The notes under the pieces were generated by a model. It saw only the letters and a program-made list of their open reading frames with translations, was not told the origin of the DNA and did no database searches. Shown here piece after piece: positions 1 through 10,641 of a stretch of 64,000 nucleotides of DNA. Every line of letters starts with the position of its first letter. The stretch's first letter is position 1. The DNA comes from Anomaloglossus baeobatrachus (taxonomy: Eukaryota > Chordata > Amphibia > Anura > Aromobatidae): NCBI RefSeq assembly GCF_048569485.1, contig NC_134353.1, forward strand, positions 705,218,841 to 705,282,840, given 5' to 3'. Made by a program: the position numbers and the translations under genes.

Positions 1-375
1 AATCCTGATTGTGGGCATGTAAGCAGTTTTCTCCTGCTGAGAACACTAGCGTCTCCACAAGAGGAATGACACTGCGTTTAGAACGCAATGTTTTCCTTAT
101 CGATGGGAACGTAGCCTCAGATTTCACAAGTTTTGCAAAAAACAAAGCAGTAAGAAATGATTTCTAAGTAATTTTCTTTTTTCCCCTTCAAATCACATCT
201 ATTGGTAGTGATGTCTTACTTGCTCTTTTAGGGCTTCAATAAAACCTTACGCCTCAATTAGCAGGGTGGACAAGTCTTGTAGATCACCTGATTCTGTGGT
301 GTATTTTAGCTGATTGATCGCTGCCCTGATTTGATCAACACCAGCAAAATACAAGACTCCTTGCATCTCCCCTAA
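1..375. other. No recognised gene or repeat
   Basis: Non-coding stretch left of the first inverted-repeat element. No terminal repeats, exon-like frames or family motifs were recognised. It could be part of an old repeat. Confidence 0.3.
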
Positions 376-2463
376 GGCTAGGTTCACACACTGCGTTTTT
401 TTGACGCTGCGTTTTTGTGCGTTTTTTTGCGGCAAAAACCGCACAAAAACGCACACGCGAAAAACGCGGCCAAAAACGCACGCGTTTTGCTGCGATTTGG
501 TGCGTTTTTTTGCTGCGTTTTGCTGCGTTTTTGCTCACTGCGTCTTTATGCCTTGTTTTTTTATCAGTGAACAAAAAAAAAAAGGTCTGATGTCATTTCC
601 TTCTTCAATGTGTTCTTCATTCTCCACTAGTGTATGCAGAAGAGCAGACAGCTGCAGAACTACAAGGCTCAGCATCCTCCATCCAATAGTGTATGCAGGA
701 GAGCAGACAGCAGCTGTCGAACTACAAGGCTCAGCATCCTCCATCCAATAGTGTATGCAGGAGAGCAGACAGCAGCTGTCGAACTACAAGGCTCAGCATC
801 CTCCTTCCAGGACTGTATGCAGGATTTCTTTGCCCCCCCCCACCCCAAACAAAAAAAATGACGTGGGCTTTGCCATATTTTTGTATGCTAGCCGGGTACA
901 GCAGGCAGGTACGGGCTGCCCCCAACCCCCAGCTGCCTATTTGTACCCAGCTGGGAACCAAAAATATAGGGAAGCCCTTTTTTTTTTTTTTTTTAAATTA
1001 TTTCATAAATTTCATGAAATAATTTTTAAAAAAAAATGACGTGAGCTTCGCCCAATTTTTGAGTCCAGCCGGGTACAACTAGGCAGCTGGGGATTGGAAT
1101 CCACAGTGCAGGGTGCCCATGCTTTCTGGGCACACCCGTTGTGAATTGCAGTCCCGCAGCCACCCCAGAAAATGGCGCTTTCATAGAAGCGCCATCTTCT
1201 GGCGCTGTATCCAACTCTTGCAGCTGCCCTGATGCCGGGTGGCTCGCTGGGTAATAATGGGGTTAGGGCTAGCTGTATAGCTGACCCTAAGCCAGAAATT
1301 CATGGTGTCACGCCAATATTAGACACAGCCACCATGAATTTCTAGTAAAAATAAAAAAAAAACCAACACACAGAAAAATATTTTTATTAGAAATAAAACA
1401 CAACACAATTAGTGACTCCATCTTTATTGAAATAAAGAACCCCCCTCCGCAGTAATCCTGGGTCAAGGGTCCCGCGCCGTCCAATCCGGATCCAATATCA
1501 TCTGATCGGTTTGCTGGAAGGCAAAGCGATCAGATGATGTGTCAGGTTCTAGGGGCTGAAGCACATCACACATCAGCTGATTGTATAAAAGCCGTTTATA
1601 CAATCAGCTGATGCATCGGTGCAAAAAAAAAAAATACTCACTTATGTGCTGATCACCGGCAGCTCCTGGAGCGATGGGTCGAGAGTCTGATCCTGTCCGA
1701 TCGCTGCAGCAGCTGCCGGTAATCAGGGATGAAGTCTCCTGACGCATCCGCTGATAGCTTAAACCGGCCGGGCGCCCGCGTCACCGCGATACTTTCGATC
1801 ACCTGATGCGTCAGGTGACTGCATCAGGTGATCCATCGCCAGGTCCCGCATCTATCGGAGGTGTCCCAGCCGTCTGCACACAGCTGGAGCGGCGATACCG
1901 TGAGAGGAGATGGGAGCGGGCATGGTACCGGGAGTCTGCAGACAGGTGAGTATAACTTTTTTTTTTTTTTTTCTACTGTTAACTTTTGTTTTCGCAGCCG
2001 CTTCCACCTCTCGCCCAGACATGGCGCCGCACGGCAGCATACATGCACAGGACCGGAGGTGGAAGCGGCGGTGACGGTACCGGGAGGATTCACGCTTCTG
2101 TGTTTACTGACAGAAGGAATCCTCTTCCTGTACATGTCACTTTACTACCCACCTCCTGCGTTTATAACTGCATTTTTGGTCTTAGAAACGCACCAAAATG
2201 CAGCTATTTGCATTTCTCATTGCGTCTTTCAACATCCCATTGCACTCAATGGATAAAAAGCGCAGTGAAAAACGCGGGAATAAATGACATGCTGCGTTTT
2301 TGTGGCACCACAAAAACGCAGCTGAAAAAAAACGCTGTGTGCAGACAGCAAAAATGAAAACTCAGACTTTGCTGGGGAAGCAAAGTCATGCAGTTTTCTG
2401 AGCAAAAATGCACCCGAAAACTGCGCAAAAACGCCGCGAAAAACGCACTGTGTGAACTTACCC
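376..2463. mobile_element. Non-autonomous Harbinger-like DNA element, copy 1 (2.1 kb)
   Basis: The ends are inverted copies: GGCTAGGTTCACACACTGCG on the left, and on the right a terminus whose complement begins GGGTAAGTTCACACAGTGCG. TAA stands on both sides (373-375 and 2464-2466), a 3-bp TWA-type target duplication as in PIF/Harbinger transposons. Both ends are rich in GCGTTTTT words. No transposase frame is present, so it would be mobilised in trans. It includes a 59-62-bp tandem repeat (631-825). A second copy of the same element at 26576-33753 matches it throughout, apart from a 5.1-kb LTR element inserted in that second copy. The Harbinger assignment rests on termini and target site only. 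Confidence 0.7.
631..825. repeat. 59/62-bp tandem repeat inside element copy 1
   Basis: Units begin TGTATGCAG at 631, 690, 752 and 814 (partial). Each contains AGAGCAGACAGC and GGCTCAGCATCCTCC. The first unit is 59 bp and the next two are 62 bp. The same array, with the same unit number, recurs at about 26821-27010, so it was present in the source element before the two copies diverged. Confidence 0.9.
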
Positions 2464-2466
2464 TAA

Positions 2467-3134
2467 AGGTCTCCTTTTGCAAGATATTAGTCAGGTTAAA
2501 TAGCTCCACGCAACTTCCTATCCTCAGTAAATTTTCTAAATGCCCACATTGGCATGAATATCCAAATTAATTTAACAACAAAGAATACAGAATAAAGAAA
2601 AGTGTTGGAAATACCCGTGCGGTCGTTGAGGGTTTTTAGAAACCACATTACCGTTAGGTCTAATTAGAATTTCTGAAGTCACAATTCAAGATAGCGCTAA
2701 AGAAGAAATGCCAGACGAACACAATCAGGGAGGGACAATGGCATGGAGAAGTTTTCTCCCAAAAGCCAACTCACTATTGGACGAACTCTAACCTATGTTT
2801 AGTAAAGTATAGACCGAGAACCAGACTGCGGCTCTGCAAACCTGCTTGATGGAGGCACTATCCCTTTTCGGCCCAGGAAATAGAGCTCTTGTGGAGAGTG
2901 CGTTTAGCTTTTCCAGAAGAGATCTTTTTTGGCTTTTATAAGCTTCACAGCTGGCTTTTTTTTACTGCAGTTGGCAATAGTTTTTTTTTTTTTTAAAGAA
3001 AAAAATTTTCCCCTTGTTCTTTCCATAATACTGAATGAAAAGATTTTGTACTTTCCTCCAAGATCTTGTTTGTTGTGTTAGTTAAAGGGGCTGTCAGGTC
3101 TAAATAGAAAAGTCTGCAGTCTAAGACTTGTGAA
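2467..3134. other. Unassigned non-coding sequence
   Basis: No convincing exon, terminal repeat or known motif. It is AT-rich with short poly-T runs near 2950-3000. It could be a decayed part of the DIRS relic seen farther right, but I found no motif that proves it. Confidence 0.3.
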
Positions 3135-4047
3135 TAGAGATTAGCAAACCTGAAGTTCGATGTTCGAGTTTGGAAACCAAGTTCCAAAAAAACCAAAGTT
3201 CGGCTTGAAAGTTCAAGTGAGTTACAAGTGCAAACCACTCTGAGCAAGCAGCGCTGTGCTTGGGTATGAGTGGTGCTCAGCCCTGTGCAAGGTGCATGCA
3301 GTGTTTGAATGGCTCGCACTTGCTGTAAAATCAGTGTGATCAGATGCAGTGTGCACACAAAAAAAAAAAAAAAAAAAAAAAAAGGCTGCTTTCACACATT
3401 CGGTTTTTGCTGTGCGGCACAATCCGGCTCTTTGCAGAAAAAACGCAACCGTTTTTTTGCCGCCGGTTGCGTTTTTTCCACATAGACTTTCATTAGTGCC
3501 GGATTGTGCCGCATGGCCTTGCGTTCGGTCCGTTTTTTTGCCGGATGCGGCATATTTAGCCCATGCGGCGGCCGGATGGAACGTTGCCTGGCACTTTTTT
3601 TTTGTGTGGCGAAAAAAAACGCATCGCGCCGCATCCAGCCGATGCGGCGCTTTTTCCAATGCATGCCTATGGACGCCGGATGCGGCAAAAAGCGCTTCCG
3701 GCCGCCGCATGCGGTTTTTTGCACTGCGCATGCTCAGTAGCGTGTTGCAACCGGCAAAAACCGGACGGCCCGCATGTAAAAACTTATGCAAAGGAGGAGT
3801 TTTTTTCGCCGCATCCGTTGCATAGGTTTTAGAGCCGGATTTAGCCGCACTGCTAAAACCGGATGTGTGAAAGCAGCCTTAGAAAAATCCCCACTTTACC
3901 CACCCCCAGAAGAGTTCTGCTTATGGTAAGCAGCATGTGGGTGGAGCCACAAACTGCCCAATTACCGACTTCCATTGAGGTTTGGATCAAGCTGGGGTCA
4001 AAAAATTTATCTGGCGAACCAAACTTCCAAAGGTTCTCTCATCTCTA
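3135..4047. mobile_element. Inverted-repeat element with TAGAGATNAGNNAACC ends
   Basis: The left end TAGAGATTAGCAAACC (3135-3150) is matched by GGTTCTCTCATCTCTA at 4032-4047, its imperfect reverse complement. Just inside both ends are words of the type GAAGTTCG / CGAACC. No protein is encoded. A poly-A run at 3359-3383 leads into a second inverted-repeat element (3383-3879), which appears to be nested in this one. A related right end (CCCGAACATCTCTA) occurs at 37434-37447. Superfamily unknown. Confidence 0.5.
3383..3879. mobile_element. 497-bp inverted-repeat element with AGGCTGCTTTCACACAT ends
   Basis: The left terminus AGGCTGCTTTCACACAT and the right terminus ATGTGTGAAAGCAGCCT are exact complements over 17 bp. 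The interior is dense in GCCGGATGCGGC / AACCGC words of both polarities, so the strand can fold along its length. No protein frame is meaningful here; the apparent open frames are low-complexity shadows. It is nested inside the element at 3135-4047. Confidence 0.75.
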
Positions 4048-5056
4048 CTTTTGAATCCTCACATTGATACATTGAGGATTCCCTGGTGCCGTCACGTGGT
4101 TGAGAGTATACCATATGCATACGCCGGCCACATTCCGACCAGATGGGCTAGGCTTCACTCAATTCAAGTGTATCGAGCAAGGCCACGCACATTAAGTCAG
4201 AACGCACCAGGGCAAATCGGGAAGAGCCGGGTACAGTCCCAGAACTGTCGCATTTGTATGCGGCAATTCTGGGCGGCTGTTGGCTGATATTGTTAGGCTG
4301 GGGGGCTCCCCATAACGTGGAGCTCCCCATCCTGAGAATACCAGCCTTCAGCCGTATGGCTTTATCTGGCTGGTTTTAAAATTGGGGGGGACCGCACGCC
4401 GTTTTTTTTAATTATTTATTTCACTACACAGTATAGACACGCCCACCGGCTGCTGTTATTGGGTGCAGTGTGACACCTGTCACTCAGCGTGGGGGCGTGT
4501 CTCACTGTAACCAATCATAGGCGCCGGTGGGCGGGGAAAGCAGGGAATACGAGATTTTTAATGGACGGCCGGCTTCTTAAAAACAGTAAAAGCCGCCGGA
4601 GCAGTGTGAACGCCGTGCAGCGCCGGGGATCGGTGAGTATATGAGAGAGGGGGATAGACTGACATGGACAGAGAGTGAGGGACAGAGATAGTGACCGACT
4701 GACAGAGATTAGTGAATGACAGACATTGTGAGGCGCTTCAGAACGCAGCTTTTCAGTTGCGCTCTGAAGCGGACCTTTTTTAAGCTGCGGTGCAGAGCGC
4801 CCACATGCGCACATAGCATCAGACACCAAAATCGTATGAGGGATGTCACACGTTACAATTCACTAGGTTCCTGCAACAAAACGCTCAATTCTAGACAAAG
4901 ATACGATGTGTTTGCGATCAACGGTTTTGCGTTCAATCCTGATCGCACGTAGCTGTCACACGCAGATACCTCACAAACTATGCCGGATGTGCGTCACTTA
5001 CAACTTGACCCCAACGACGGATTGTGAGATATATTGAAGCGTGTGTAGCGGGCTTA
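4048..5056. repeat. Old interspersed repeat of the CCAATCA/GGGCGGGGAAAGCAG type
   Basis: Shares landmark words with 17824-19516 and 36775-37447: GAATACCAGCC next to GGCTGGGGGGCTCCCC, ACCAATCATAGGCGCC, and GGGCGGGGAAAGCAG. From about 4730 the sequence changes character (GCGCTTCAGAACGCAGC and its complement), so a second small fold-back element may be embedded. No gene recognised. Confidence 0.4.
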
Positions 5057-7269
5057 AGGCTGTTAAAGACAGTGGTTCGAATGGAGGCAGCGTTAGCCCT
5101 TGAGGACAATATTAGGATCCCAAGATGGGACCAAGCTTGTTACTCCCAGGAAGCTGAAGTCCTAAACCTTATCTACAGATTGTCTGCCAAGTCTCAATAA
5201 AAAGTAACCGCTTCAGCCAGAAATCTGGACTTTACACCTTTTTCTAGACCATTTTGTAAAAAATAAAAATAAAATAAAGAATCCATGAGATGTGCAGATG
5301 CAGTGGATCCAGAATAATAGGAGCACACAAAGAATTAAAAGGTATTCCATAGATTTTTTTTGTAGATGACACTTGTTACTTCTTTCCTAGTCTTCTGAAG
5401 GAAGCAAATTACCCATTTTACAATAGAGCTTTCAGAGGTCAAGGAGCCAGGCATAGTTTTTGAGGATTTGGATGGCAGATTGGACACAGAAGAAGCAGCA
5501 AGCTTGTAAAGCCTTGGCAATAGGGAAATTGGAGGAAAAGCATAGCCCAACTCAAATTCCCAGGGCTGAGCCAATGCATCCACCACCATGCAGGTGTCAT
5601 TTGGATTCAGAGAGAAGTATTTCTCTAGCTTTGCAATTGGGCTGTCTGCAAACAGGCCACTTCTGGATAGCCTTATTTTTTGATCATGTAGAATAGATGA
5701 TCTTGGAATTCAGACTCAATTCCACAGGATGAAGGTCTCTCCGGCTCAGGAAATCCGCGTGAGTGTTGGCTGAGCCTTTTAAAGTGGAGTGCAATAGTGA
5801 AAGGCGGCTTTGTATGGCTCAAGAAAAGATTTTGGTTGAAATCGAATGTAGATTTTTGAATCTTGTGCTTCCCTAATGATGGTGAGCCACCGTAGTCTTA
5901 TTGTTGGAATAAATCAGGATTTGCATACCTTGAACCATGGTTACTGCTTTCCTGAGAGCCTCCTCCATGTTTTTTAATTTTTTGAAGTTGGATGACTGAT
6001 TTCTTGAGGCCAGATCCCCTTGAAAGCGGTTCAAGAGAAAACAGCTCCCAATCCCTTTCTGCTGACATCTGTTTTTATTGTTATTAAAGGATCCTGCTTC
6101 CAGGTTATTCCTCTTTCTAAAACTTTGGGACTCAGCCACCAAAAGAAAAGAAAATCTCACCCATTTGGCAGAATAATTTTCTCGTTTAGAGACCTTGGGA
6201 ATCTGTTCCAACATGAAAGAATGCAAGCTTGTAAGACCCTTGTATATGTCTGAGACCAGACTACTGCCTGGATACATGAGTTCATGGATCAAAGGACGGA
6301 TATTACAAACCTTAGATTTTATCTGGATTTGTTTCTCCTTTGGTAACAAGGTTGTTTACTTCTTGAGAATCCAGCAGAATACCAAGAAAGGTCTTGCGGG
6401 TGAAAGGAATCAAGTCTGATTTTTGAGGATTACCCACCTTAGAGATATCAATATCCGGAGCTCTTTTCTAGGAGTTCTGAGTAGTGGAACTGAAGGGGGC
6501 CATCTAGATAAGGAATGATACAGATGTCATGTTTCCTTATGAACGTCATTACCTCTACCAGGATTAAAAATATGTATATATGTATAATATTATGCATAGC
6601 GTGAAGCTACAGTATACCAGGGCCTAACCTGTGGGCTGGATGAAACTGTGTCCTTTATCTAAAAGGGAGGGGGTACTCTAAATCCCCTTTAGTAATAAAC
6701 CTCTTCGCCTATTCCTCTCTCATATTTAAAAATTTTTTGAGTTTATTACTAGCCTTCAGTTTTTTGATTCCCTCTTTTTCTGGTTTGTCCAGACTTATCT
6801 ATTGTACTTTGGTAATTTCCATTTGCTGGCACCTCTGTGATTTTCTCTATAGGAGCTTCTTCTGATAGGGTTATGTAATTCTTCAATTAAATTACATATA
6901 ATTATCTGTGTTTTGGTAACTTTGGTTACTAAATGTACCCCAGTAACACGTTAGCTCCTGGTAATACTGTAGCTTTATTTTATTAGCTTCTTTTTCTGTA
7001 GGACGTGAATTGGTAAATATGGTAGCACTCTGTAGCCCGTGATGCCTTATTATCTTGGTGTGACGGGGCATGACACCATTGGCTCTCCCTTGGGATGGCG
7101 TGATTGGCTTATCCAGACTGGTGTCACTCTTGTGGGATCCGAACATAAACTCTCCCTGGCAGGGAACAGAACAAAGTTTTGAATTGGAGGCCACATTTCT
7201 GTTCTACATCTTTAGCCAAAGTGATGATTTTGAATATACAGCCGTACAAAAGGATCTAGTTGTTATTCT

Positions 7270-7437
7270 AAAGGCCCTGTCACACACAGATATAAATCTG
7301 CGGCAGATCTGTGGTTGCAGTGAAATTGTGGACAATCAGTGCCAGGTTTGTGGCTGTGTACAAATGGAACAATATGTCCATGATTTCACTGCAACCACAG
7401 ATCTGCCAAAGATTTATCTGTGTGTGTGACGGGGGAC
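7270..7437. mobile_element. Small fold-back element (168 bp)
   Basis: The left part contains CACACACAGATATAAATCTG and GCAGATCTGTGGTTGCAGTG. The right part contains their complements (CACTGCAACCACAGATCTGC, then GATTTATCTGTGTGTGTGAC). The whole unit is therefore a near palindrome with a short loop around 7330-7370. It interrupts the decayed DIRS relic and carries no coding sequence. Confidence 0.7.
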
Positions 7438-8107
7438 TTAACATTCTGGCAAAGCATCCACCAAGAAATCTGTGGCTTTCTGGAAAAGGGTCAAGGAGGC
7501 CAACAAATCTTCTCTCCAAGTGCCTATTTTAAGATGATCCTCAAGTTGGTTCAGTCACCGGGACATGGATCTTGCGACACAGATGCCACAACATTTGTAC
7601 GTAATGCTGTGTAGATTTTCCAGGATTTTTCAACAAACTGTCCATTGGGTCCTTCAGCTCTGTTGAATCTTCAGATGGCAAGGTCATCTTTATAGCCATT
7701 TTATCTACCTGGATATCTACTTTTAATATGGCGTACCAGGATTTTGTCATTCTTTTTTTCCTTCTTCCAAGGGACATTATCCTTTAGCTCACTTTGGTAT
7801 ACCCACTCATCTGTTTCAGAATTCACATTCATCCAGAGTTGAGATTTAAATATTTTCATGTATGGGAAACACCATTTTCCTTTTAGCGCAAACTACCAAA
7901 CATCTAGTCTTGGACTTTCTATGTTATCTTAACGTCCCCTGCCTTTGTAGTGATATTCGCTGTAAGAAGGTCTTCATGTCCTCTGATGAAAAATAGTATA
8001 CTATTTTCTTACACTAAAGAAAGCAAATGGTTAACTCACTTTCCTTCAGCACATCTTTGGAAACTGACACATGGGCCTCCGTGGATTCTGAAGTCCTCAT
8101 CCAGTCT

Positions 8108-8685
8108 GATCTGACAATATCATCACTAGCGTCATCCAAGTAGCCGCCCATAATCTCGCGCATGCGCAGTGGCACTATCGCTGGACAGCAATGTTCTCAA
8201 ATTGCGAGCGCCGGTGATGTTATTGCGCAAGCACAAGATTATGGGCGGCTACTTGGATGACGCTGGTGATGACATTGTCATCACCAGCATCATCCAAGTA
8301 CCCGCCCATAATCTCGCGCCTGCGCAATAAGATCACTGGCGCTCGCGATTTGAACAGTGCTCAGTCCCGCGATAGTGCCACTGGGCATGCGCGAGACTTC
8401 AGGAGCACTAAGTAACATGAGGGCGGCGGCCTTATCTATGTCAATCAACACAGGGGGACGGCGATCAGCGGCAAGAGGGGGAATAACGGACGCAATACAG
8501 TCCTCCCCCGTGGCCAGCAAAGCTCATTAGCATACCAAAAAGGTAAGATTTTATAAAGTGTTTATTTAGGTCTGAAGGGGGGGCCAGTAGGAAGATGAAC
8601 CTTTCTAGAATGCAGGCCAGGAGCCGCAGAAGGGGATTCTTTTAGTTTCATAGCGAAAATTCTAGAGACAGGTTCCCTTTAAAGC
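8108..8685. mobile_element. Compound fold-back repeat ending AGGTTCCCTTTAAA
   Basis: A unit containing GTCATCCAAGTAGCCGCCCA occurs near 8143. Its complement TGGGCGGCTACTTGGATGAC is near 8242, and a third, direct copy (CATCCAAGTACCCGCCCATA) is at about 8291. The right end reads GACAGGTTCCCTTTAAA, close to the ends of the element at 16952-17302 (AAAGGGAATCTGTCACC read the other way). No gene. The left boundary is approximate. Confidence 0.5.
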
Positions 8686-9445
8686 AAGAATCTCGTACCA
8701 TACCTTTTACCTCTTCCATGAGATTACGCTTCTCTTACTATTCTTTCTGTGTAATACGGACAATTATCTGTTAGGAGTTGAAGCTTTTTACAGCAAATAG
8801 CACATTTACAGTTTACAGATTTATCTTTAGTTTGTGGTGCAGAATCCTCATCCCCGTACAAAGAGATGGGAGAATGAATATGACTAAATATACATATCAC
8901 CTGCACAAAAAAAGAAGAGCAGAGACTACTCATACCGGACACGTTTACTGGACCTGGGGTTGCACTAGGCTCGGCTTTAGTATAGTGAGAAGATATCGCA
9001 TTAATCTCAGGTAATCTTCAGTCAGGATTCCTTTAAACAAGTGACCAAGACCTATCGTAGCGTCATTCGATCCAGATGTAGCTCCTCCACCTAATCCTTA
9101 GGTCCCCATAAAGGAGGACCTGGCAAATGCTCCAGAAAATGTCCGGCCCAGAATTCCCGACATCCTGCGTCCCGGGAGAAGCGGCCATGAACCAGCGTGC
9201 ATTCCACAGCATCACTTTGGAATGCAACCAAAATGGATGCTGAAATGCAGAGTGACCGTGATGACATCACCTCCGGTAGCAGAGTCTGACATCACTTTCG
9301 ACACACAATTCAGAGCAGCCTGGAGGTAAAGTACTGTTGTAACAGCCATGTAGCATTTAGCTTGAAAGACAAAAAAAAAAAACAAAACTCATTTCTGAGG
9401 ACATTTTAAAGGAACTTTGTGCTGCAAACATTAAGCATAGGATAA

Positions 9446-9915
9446 GGCCCTGTGCACACGCCGCGTTTTTTTTTTTTTTAACATGGTCTCTCCCTCTCAC
9501 GCAATCTTCCCCTCTCTCCTTTGCATGAGTTTGGATTTTTAAACCAATGAGCGAACACTCACATGAGCCAGCAGTTCACAAACTAATGGACGCCAAACGA
9601 TTATTAAAATAGCTATATCGATGAAACAACACAACAACATGGAGTTAGATACTTTATTAACTAAACAGTACATGTATTTTTTAAAAAAAAAAAATACAAC
9701 TGAAGGACAATTTGTTCTTTATCTTCATTGTCAATTGTCGTCCTTTCTTTGCTGGGCAGGTTGCACTTTTTTTTACCTCACAAAGCTCTATTGACAACAT
9801 TTTTCTTTCTTGCTGGCCCCAAAAAAACGTATAAAAAAAAGCATCCGGTTTTGACACTTTTTGCCACAGCGTGCAGAAAATTTTTGCACCCAATCTGCAG
9901 CATGTGCACATAGCC
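9446..9915. mobile_element. 470-bp Harbinger-like inverted-repeat element
   Basis: The ends are GGCCCTGTGCACACGCCGCG on the left and GTGCACATAGCC on the right, which is an inverted match to the GGCTATGTGCACAC terminus of the 26576 element. Flanks are TAA on the left and TTA on the right. It is AT-rich inside, without a transposase frame. It belongs with the elements at 376, 26576, 38232 and 52380 by its termini. Confidence 0.6.
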
Positions 9916-10153
9916 TTACGCTACGCAACACATACTATGCATCCATGCCATGACACAGTGGCTATGAAATCAAATATAAGTAAATGTGTGATTATAAGAT
10001 AATTACTTTTTGTTAATAGATGTGTGGTTTTAAAATTGAAAAAAAAAAAGTGTGGAGAACCATAGGTAATCAACATACAATTCCTTATAACTTATTTCAC
10101 AGCCAATCAACTGTCTGGTAAATTAAAAAAAAGAAACAACTAATCATTCAAAA

Positions 10154-10330
10154 GAAGGGAATTTTGTTACTTACCGTAAATTCCTTTTCTTCTAGCTCTT
10201 ATTGGGAGACCCAGACGATTGGGTGTATAGCACTGCCTCCGGAGGCCACACAAAGCAATTACACTAAAAAGTGTAAGGCCCCTCCCCTTCTGGCTATACA
10301 CCCCCAGTGGGATCACTGGCTCACCAGTTT
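10154..10330. repeat. Left inverted terminal repeat of DIRS copy A
   Basis: The stretch from ATTGGGAGACCCAGACGATT to CACTGGCTCACCAGTTTT is the reverse complement of 15928-16060. The outermost 45 bases (GAAGGGAATTTTGTTACTTA and on) have no match at the right end. They recur inverted in the internal complementary region, as expected for the DIRS replication model. Confidence 0.85.
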
Positions 10331-10468
10331 TAGTGCAAAAGCAAGAAGGAGGAAAGCCAATAACTGGTTTAAACAAATTCACTCCGAGTAACATCGGAGA
10401 ACTGAAAACCGTTCAACATGAACAACATGTGTACCCGCAAACAAACCAAAAATCCCGAAGGACAACAG

Positions 10469-10600
10469 GGCGGGTGCTGGGTCTCCCAATAAGAGCTAGA
10501 AGAAAAGGAATTTACGGTAAGTAACAAAATTCCCTTCTTCTTCGGCGCTCTATTGGGAGACCCAGACGATTGGGACGTCCAAAAGCTGTCCCTGGGTGGG
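10469..10600. repeat. Internal complementary region of DIRS copy A
   Basis: This stretch fuses the complement of the element's left extremity (ending ACAAAATTCCCTTC) to the complement of its right extremity (TTCTTCGGCGCTCTATTGGG). In DIRS elements such a region is thought to template completion of the ends and formation of a circular intermediate. The sequence TACGGTAAGTAAC on this strand also fits a splice-donor consensus, which may or may not be used. Confidence 0.8.
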
Positions 10601-10641
10601 TAAAGAAATACCTCATGTTAGAGCTGCAAGACAGCCCTCCC

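Larger units (their letters stand above)
5335..9300 (-). mobile_element. Decayed DIRS retrotransposon relic (copy E)
   Basis: Minus-strand fragments match the better-preserved DIRS copies in this window in the right order. From right to left they are a gag-type Cys motif near 8760-8800 (CAICC), gag-like sequence between about 6.7 and 8.0 kb, RT-related sequence around 6.4-6.55 kb, an RNase H-like piece ending QILIYSNNKTTVAHHH near 5.9 kb, and FPPISLLPRL near 5.5 kb (equivalent to FPPLALLPRV in copies A and B). It is broken throughout, with too many breaks to count usefully, and is clearly the oldest DIRS here. At least two fold-back elements sit inside it (7270-7437 and about 8108-8685). Its left end and the recombinase part are not recognised. 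Confidence 0.65.

Noticed and set aside
3349-3832. Several overlapping frames rich in Cys, Arg and His (RRMRFFAL and similar)
   Set aside because: They are artefacts of the GCCGGATGCGGC-rich inverted-repeat element and occur in all phases of both strands.
6892-7194. 100-codon minus-strand frame as a host gene
   Set aside because: It falls in order within the decayed DIRS relic and has no independent support.
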